Positions 50,612-54,067 of a DNA stretch of 54,067 bases are shown here, in pieces; positions within the stretch are counted from its first letter, which is position 1; the number at the start of each line of letters is the position of its first letter. Source of the DNA: Thermodesulfatator autotrophicus (lineage in GTDB: Bacteria; Desulfobacterota; Thermodesulfobacteria; Thermodesulfobacteriales; Thermodesulfatatoraceae); the NCBI RefSeq assembly GCF_001642325.1, contig NZ_LSFI01000015.1:1-54067 (forward strand), read 5' to 3'. Made by a program: the position numbers and the translations under genes. The notes under the pieces are model-generated. The model was not told the origin of the DNA. It made no database searches and saw only the letters and a program-made list of their open reading frames with translations.

Positions 50612-51232
50612 TCACCAGCTTTTTTTAGCAAAACCTAACCGGCGTAAATGTTCGCGCAAAAGGCGCTCCTCTTCCTCTATGGCAGTTGGATCTATATTAT
50701 TTTCTGTAGCCGGTATAAACCCTTTTTCTTCAAGATAAGAAATTATTTTCTGCATACTTTCTTCAACGGTTTCTTTGTCAGTAAAAACCTCTATTTCGGG
50801 GTTTTTGGGTGGTTCGTAAGGATCAGAAATACCAGTGAAGTTAGGAATTTCTCCACGGCGAGCCTTGGCATACAAACCCTTCACATCGCGTTTTTCAACC
50901 ACTTCAAGGGGGCAGTTACAGAAAACTTCAATGTAATTGGGAATAAGTTTGCGATTTAGCTGGCGGGTTTCTTCGTAAGGAGCAATGGCCGCCACCACAC
51001 TAATTATTCCGTGTTTATTTAAAAGCCAGGAGAGAAAACCGATACGCTTTACGTTAATATCGCGTTCCCGTTTGGTAAAACCCAATTCCTGGCTGAAGTT
51101 GGTGCGGATAATGTCTCCATCAAGAAGTTCGGCCTTAAGGCCACGCCTTTTTATTTCCAGATAAGTCCTTCTGGATAAGGTAGATTTTCCAGAACCAGAA
51201 AGCCCGGTAAACCAGATAGTGAATGCTTCCAC
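50612..51232 (-). CDS. cysC: Adenylylsulfate (APS) kinase CysC
   Basis: 206 residues. P-loop GLSGSGKSTL, DGDIIRTNFSQELGFTKRERDINVKRIGFL, VVAAIAPYEETRQLNR, VFCNCPLEVVEKRDVKGLYAKARRGEIPNFTGISDPYEPP are all CysC signatures. Makes PAPS from APS and ATP. About 35 residues at the C-terminus extend beyond the usual fold. Paired with a glycosyltransferase here, so the PAPS may feed sulfation of a glycan rather than sulfate assimilation; that is inference. The start follows AAGGAGG. Confidence 0.93.
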   Translation of the reverse strand: MEAFTIWFTGLSGSGKSTLSRRTYLEIKRRGLKAELLDGDIIRTNFSQELGFTKRERDINVKRIGFLSWLLNKHGIISVVAAIAPYEETRQLNRKLIPNYIEVFCNCPLEVVEKRDVKGLYAKARRGEIPNFTGISDPYEPPKNPEIEVFTDKETVEESMQKIISYLEEKGFIPATENNIDPTAIEEEERLLREHLRRLGFAKKSW

Positions 51233-51250
51233 TTAAACCTCCTTAATTAC

Positions 51251-51376
51251 TAATGGGATCATTTTTTACATTACAGAGCGTCATCGCGAGGCGACGTAGT
51301 CGCCGTGGCGATCTTTGATCCCTTCGCTACTGCTCAGGATAAAGATTGCTTCGCTTCGCTCGCAATGATAACTCAA
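51251..51376. repeat. Dispersed repeat element, intergenic copy
   Basis: TAATGGGA, then TTTTTTACATTACAG, then TCATCGCGAGGCGACGTAGTCGCCGTGGCGATCT, then AAGATTGCTTCGC and GCTCGCAATGATA. This is the same leading boundary as the element inside the tolC-like gene. It gives a clean, gene-free reference copy. Confidence 0.8.
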
Positions 51377-51618
51377 AAATTATCATCTATTTCGCTCTCA
51401 TTAATTAAAGATACCCGCCTCTTTGAAAGGTTCATCTGGATTATATAAATCTTTTCGGCTACCTAAAAGCTTTTTTCAAAAAAATTTTAACTGGCATCAA
51501 AGTATTTTGGCTCTTTAAAATTTCGTGTTAAAAAAATTGTGGGGAACTTATGATAAATATTAACTAAAAACTATTAAAAAATTAAAAAATAATTTATAAT
51601 TTTGGGGTGGGCGAGGAA
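51377..51618. other. AT-rich promoter region of the response regulator gene
   Basis: AT-rich gap with no gene. The ribosome site GCGAGGA lies just before ATG 51619. No distinct promoter hexamers could be assigned with confidence. Confidence 0.4.
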
Positions 51619-51981
51619 ATGGAAAAGAAAAGGGTTTTAATTGTAGAAGACGATACTGGCGTTCGCGAAGTACTGGCGGAATTTTTTAGTCTGCTTGAAT
51701 TTGAAGTCCATCAGGCAGGCAACAGTCAGGAAGCTGTGAAGCTTATAAATAACGAAGAATTTTCTATATATCTACTTGATATCAAGCTCCCCCAAATTGA
51801 TGGCCTTGAGTTAGCCCGCTATATAAGAAAAATAACAGACAAACCGATTATTTTTCTAACCGGGCTCATTAATGATCATACAAAAACATTGGCCGAAGAA
51901 TTTACTAATTCTTATTATTTGCGGAAACCTGTTACTTTTGAAATGTTAAAAAATATTCTTGAAGAACTAGGAGTGGCTTAA
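51619..51981 (+). CDS. Stand-alone response regulator receiver protein
   Basis: About 120 residues from ATG 51619 (a GTG four codons upstream is possible). A CheY-like receiver: KRVLIVEDDTGVRE (acid pocket), YLLDIKLPQIDG with the phosphorylated Asp, FLTG with the Thr, YYLRKP with the Lys. No output domain. It is one base away from the transglycosylase gene, and no histidine kinase is nearby. Partner unknown. Confidence 0.88.
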   Translation: MEKKRVLIVEDDTGVREVLAEFFSLLEFEVHQAGNSQEAVKLINNEEFSIYLLDIKLPQIDGLELARYIRKITDKPIIFLTGLINDHTKTLAEEFTNSYYLRKPVTFEMLKNILEELGVA

Positions 51982-52820
51982 TGTTACGTTTTTTAATATG
52001 TTTTTTTCTCATAGTGTTTTTCCCTTTTATTTCCTGGTCGTTTGATTTTGGCGTTTTGAAGCAAAGGCTTATATCAGAAGGTTTTTCTCCTTCATATATA
52101 GAGAAAGTTTTTTCCCGTCCAGAAGTAAAATTTCTTCCTCAGATAATGCCCAAAAAGCTACTACACGATGAATATAAGTTAAATTATGCCCAGTTTTTAA
52201 AACCTGAACGGGTAGCCCGAGCTCAAAAGTTTTTGCAAGAAAACTCTGAACTTTTATCTTCTCTTGAGAAACGTTTTGGTGTGCCTAGAGAGGTACTGGT
52301 GGCCATCTTTTTAGTAGAAACAGACCTTGGCCGCTATACTGGAAAATATGAGACTTTTAACGTGCTGGCCAGTATGGCTGTAGCTTCTGATTGGGAAACA
52401 GTCAGAGATTTTCTCCCTGAAGGCCTTTCTCTTGAGGAAGAAAAGCGGCTAAAGGCTTTTATGGAAAGGCGAGCCAGATGGGCTTATAAAGAACTAATAG
52501 CTTTTTTGCGTTATGCTTATGAGTACAATATTGATCCACTTGCTATAAAAGGCTCAGTTTTTGGAGCTTTTGGGCTTCCTCAGTTTGTGCCTTCTAGTCT
52601 CCTTTCTTACGGTTATGATTGGAATGGAGATGGAAAGGTAGATTTATTTAACCTGGAAGACGCCCTGGCTTCTATGGCGAATTATCTGGCACGTCATGGT
52701 TGGGGAAAGGCCAGAGATTATCAAACTCAGCTAAAAGTAATCATGACTTATAATAAGAGCCGCCCTTATGCTGAAACAGTCTTAAAACTTGCTGAGAAGT
52801 TAAAACATGCCACCGGATAA
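51981..52820 (+). CDS. MltB-type lytic murein transglycosylase
   Basis: 279 residues. Signal peptide (about 1-20). SLT_2/MltB pattern: RFGVPREVLVAIFLVETDLGRYTGKYETFNVLASMAV with the catalytic Glu in VETDLG, AIKGSVFGAFGLPQFVPSSLLSYG, then an EF-hand-like DWNGDGKVDL and LEDALASMANYL. No lipobox Cys was seen, so soluble periplasmic rather than lipid-anchored. Overlaps the response regulator gene by one base and the M24 gene by 14 bp. Confidence 0.9.
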   Translation: MLRFLICFFLIVFFPFISWSFDFGVLKQRLISEGFSPSYIEKVFSRPEVKFLPQIMPKKLLHDEYKLNYAQFLKPERVARAQKFLQENSELLSSLEKRFGVPREVLVAIFLVETDLGRYTGKYETFNVLASMAVASDWETVRDFLPEGLSLEEEKRLKAFMERRARWAYKELIAFLRYAYEYNIDPLAIKGSVFGAFGLPQFVPSSLLSYGYDWNGDGKVDLFNLEDALASMANYLARHGWGKARDYQTQLKVIMTYNKSRPYAETVLKLAEKLKHATG

Positions 52821-53991
52821 AGAAGAGTTTGCCCGCCGAGTAACTCTTTTAGCCCGTTATCTTTCAACTAAAGGTCTAGACACTGCTCTTATTCGCTATC
52901 CCTTAAACATTTTTTATTTTACAGGCGCTTTTATTGATGGACATCTGGTTATAACGCAAAAAGCAGAAACTTTTCTGCTGGTTTATCGTACTCTGGGAAG
53001 GCCAGATCTGAAGCCCTTTGGTAAAGTTATTCCCTTTCGTTCTTTTAAAAAACTTCCGGATTTTTTGTCTGAGCTGGGTATTAAAATAATAGGCCTTGAG
53101 GAAGACCGCCTCCCTCTTAGCCAATACCGGCGATACCAGAAGCTTCTTTCAGCCTTTGAGCTTGGAGATTTAGGCGAAATCATTAAGAAAATTCGAGCTA
53201 TCAAAAGCCCTTATGAGATAAACTGTCTCAAAAAAGCTGCGGAAAAACTTTCTGATGCTATCTGGAATTTTTTACCTAGACTTAAACCTGGCCAGAGCGA
53301 ACTTGAGGCCGCTGGTTTGCTTGAGGCTGAGCTCAGAAAAAGGGGCTATCCGGCGTTTACCCGCACTTATGGTTTTGGCCAGGAACTTGCCTATGGTCAT
53401 CTTCTTTCGGGAAAATCCGGGGTAATACCCGCTTATGTTACCACCGGTCAAGGGGGCCAGGGAGTATACGGTTTCCCACAAGGGCCTTCAGAAAAGAAGA
53501 TTAAGGCAAACGAATTAATTCTTATTGATTATGCCGGCTGGCACGAGGGATACATGATTGACCAGAGCCGTCTTTTTTATTTTGGGGAAATTCCTGAAAA
53601 AGCCGTTGAAATTTACGCTAAAGTTTTACTCTTGCTTAATGAGCTTGAAAACTTCCTGCGCCCTGGGACAAGCGTAAGGGAGTTATATGAAACAGCTTTT
53701 AACAAAGCCAAGGAGTTGGGAATAAGTGATTATTTTATGGCTCACGGTCCAGAGAAGGTGCCTTTTGTAGGCCATGGGGTAGGGCTTGAAATTGACGAGT
53801 GGCCCCCTATTGCTTCCCTGGATATCCCTCTTGAAGAGAACATGGTTATAGCCCTTGAACCAAAATGCCATGTGCCTGAAATAGGCCTTGTAGGTATAGA
53901 AGACACTTATTGGATTACGAAAGACGGTGCCGAAAGGCTTACCTCTTTTCCGCGGAAGCTGATTAACCTTGAAAGCATATCTATGACTTAA
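52807..53991 (+). CDS. M24-family aminopeptidase (Xaa-Pro dipeptidase-like)
   Basis: 394 residues. Creatinase-like N-domain (about 1-135), then the pita-bread domain with all five metal ligands: Asp in LILIDYAGWHEGYMIDQSR (two), His in FVGHGVGLEI, Glu in ALEPK and Glu in GIEDTY. Soluble cytoplasmic. It would trim peptides N-terminal to proline. Begins inside the transglycosylase gene. Confidence 0.9.
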   Translation: MPPDKEEFARRVTLLARYLSTKGLDTALIRYPLNIFYFTGAFIDGHLVITQKAETFLLVYRTLGRPDLKPFGKVIPFRSFKKLPDFLSELGIKIIGLEEDRLPLSQYRRYQKLLSAFELGDLGEIIKKIRAIKSPYEINCLKKAAEKLSDAIWNFLPRLKPGQSELEAAGLLEAELRKRGYPAFTRTYGFGQELAYGHLLSGKSGVIPAYVTTGQGGQGVYGFPQGPSEKKIKANELILIDYAGWHEGYMIDQSRLFYFGEIPEKAVEIYAKVLLLLNELENFLRPGTSVRELYETAFNKAKELGISDYFMAHGPEKVPFVGHGVGLEIDEWPPIASLDIPLEENMVIALEPKCHVPEIGLVGIEDTYWITKDGAERLTSFPRKLINLESISMT

Positions 53992-54067
53992 GCTCTATCA
54001 TGCTAGGATGCCTTTCCAAAAAACTAGACCTTTAAGATGTAAAAGTTTAGACTTTATCTGACAGTCA
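53992..54067. other. Right-edge sequence
   Basis: Only 76 bp follow the M24 stop before the window ends. No gene or signal is seen. Confidence 0.5.

Noticed and set aside
1-54067. tRNA or rRNA genes
   Set aside because: No T-loop GTTCGAnnC with a matching acceptor stem and no rRNA-like stretch was noticed in any gap.

Overview
The window reads as a chromosomal segment of a Gram-negative, anaerobic, probably thermophilic bacterium, most likely Desulfobacterota/Thermodesulfobacteriota. The evidence is lipid A synthesis (LpxK), FadL- and TolC-type outer membrane proteins, an octaheme cytochrome c, SelA, a DUF3135/YkgJ pair after ftsZ, and Lys/Glu-rich proteins. The lineage is inferred from gene content; no rRNA or tRNA is present to confirm it.

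Layout. 1-3796: AT-rich locus with two FeeM-like N-acyltransferase genes, a frameshifted third copy at the left edge, and a PEP-CTERM exported protein gene with a near-perfect sigma-54 promoter. 3797-5647: a methyltransferase-nitroreductase fusion. 5648-20787: the dcw cluster, mraZ-rsmH-ftsL-ftsI-murE-murF-mraY-murD-murG-murC-murB-ftsQ-ftsA-ftsZ, led by 10-bp-phased MraZ boxes. Two things are odd in it: ftsW is absent from its usual place between murD and murG, and the ftsI product has lost all three transpeptidase motifs although its frame is intact. 20784-22006: DUF3135 and YkgJ-type genes. 22474-26848: octaheme HAO-like cytochrome, convergent with a very AT-rich four-gene operon (heme-binding DUF3365-HAMP receptor, PATAN/DUF4388-type proteins). 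26989-30937: selA, TPR protein, MBL hydrolase, amphi-Trp protein. 31072-38725: FadL, GalE, a TIGR03790-type protein, SfsA, LpxK, a porin. 39001-45764: a TetR-controlled tripartite RND efflux operon with an embedded cupin gene. 45816-54067: HtpX, RsmE, PrmA, M23 peptidase, glycosyltransferase, APS kinase, response regulator, MltB-type transglycosylase, M24 peptidase.

Connections. The PEP-CTERM protein, FeeM-like acyltransferases and TIGR03790-type protein all point to an exosortase (surface sorting) system, whose exosortase itself lies outside the window. The glycosyltransferase/CysC pair may serve surface polysaccharide. Peptidoglycan precursor synthesis is complete from MurB/MurC to MurG, but the septal synthase pair FtsW/FtsI is not functionally present here.

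A family of GC-rich palindromic repeats (core with GCGAGGCGAC and GTCGCC, and ends like TTGTCACTGCGAG) sits in most long intergenic gaps. One copy has landed inside the signal-peptide region of the tolC-like gene while keeping the frame open.
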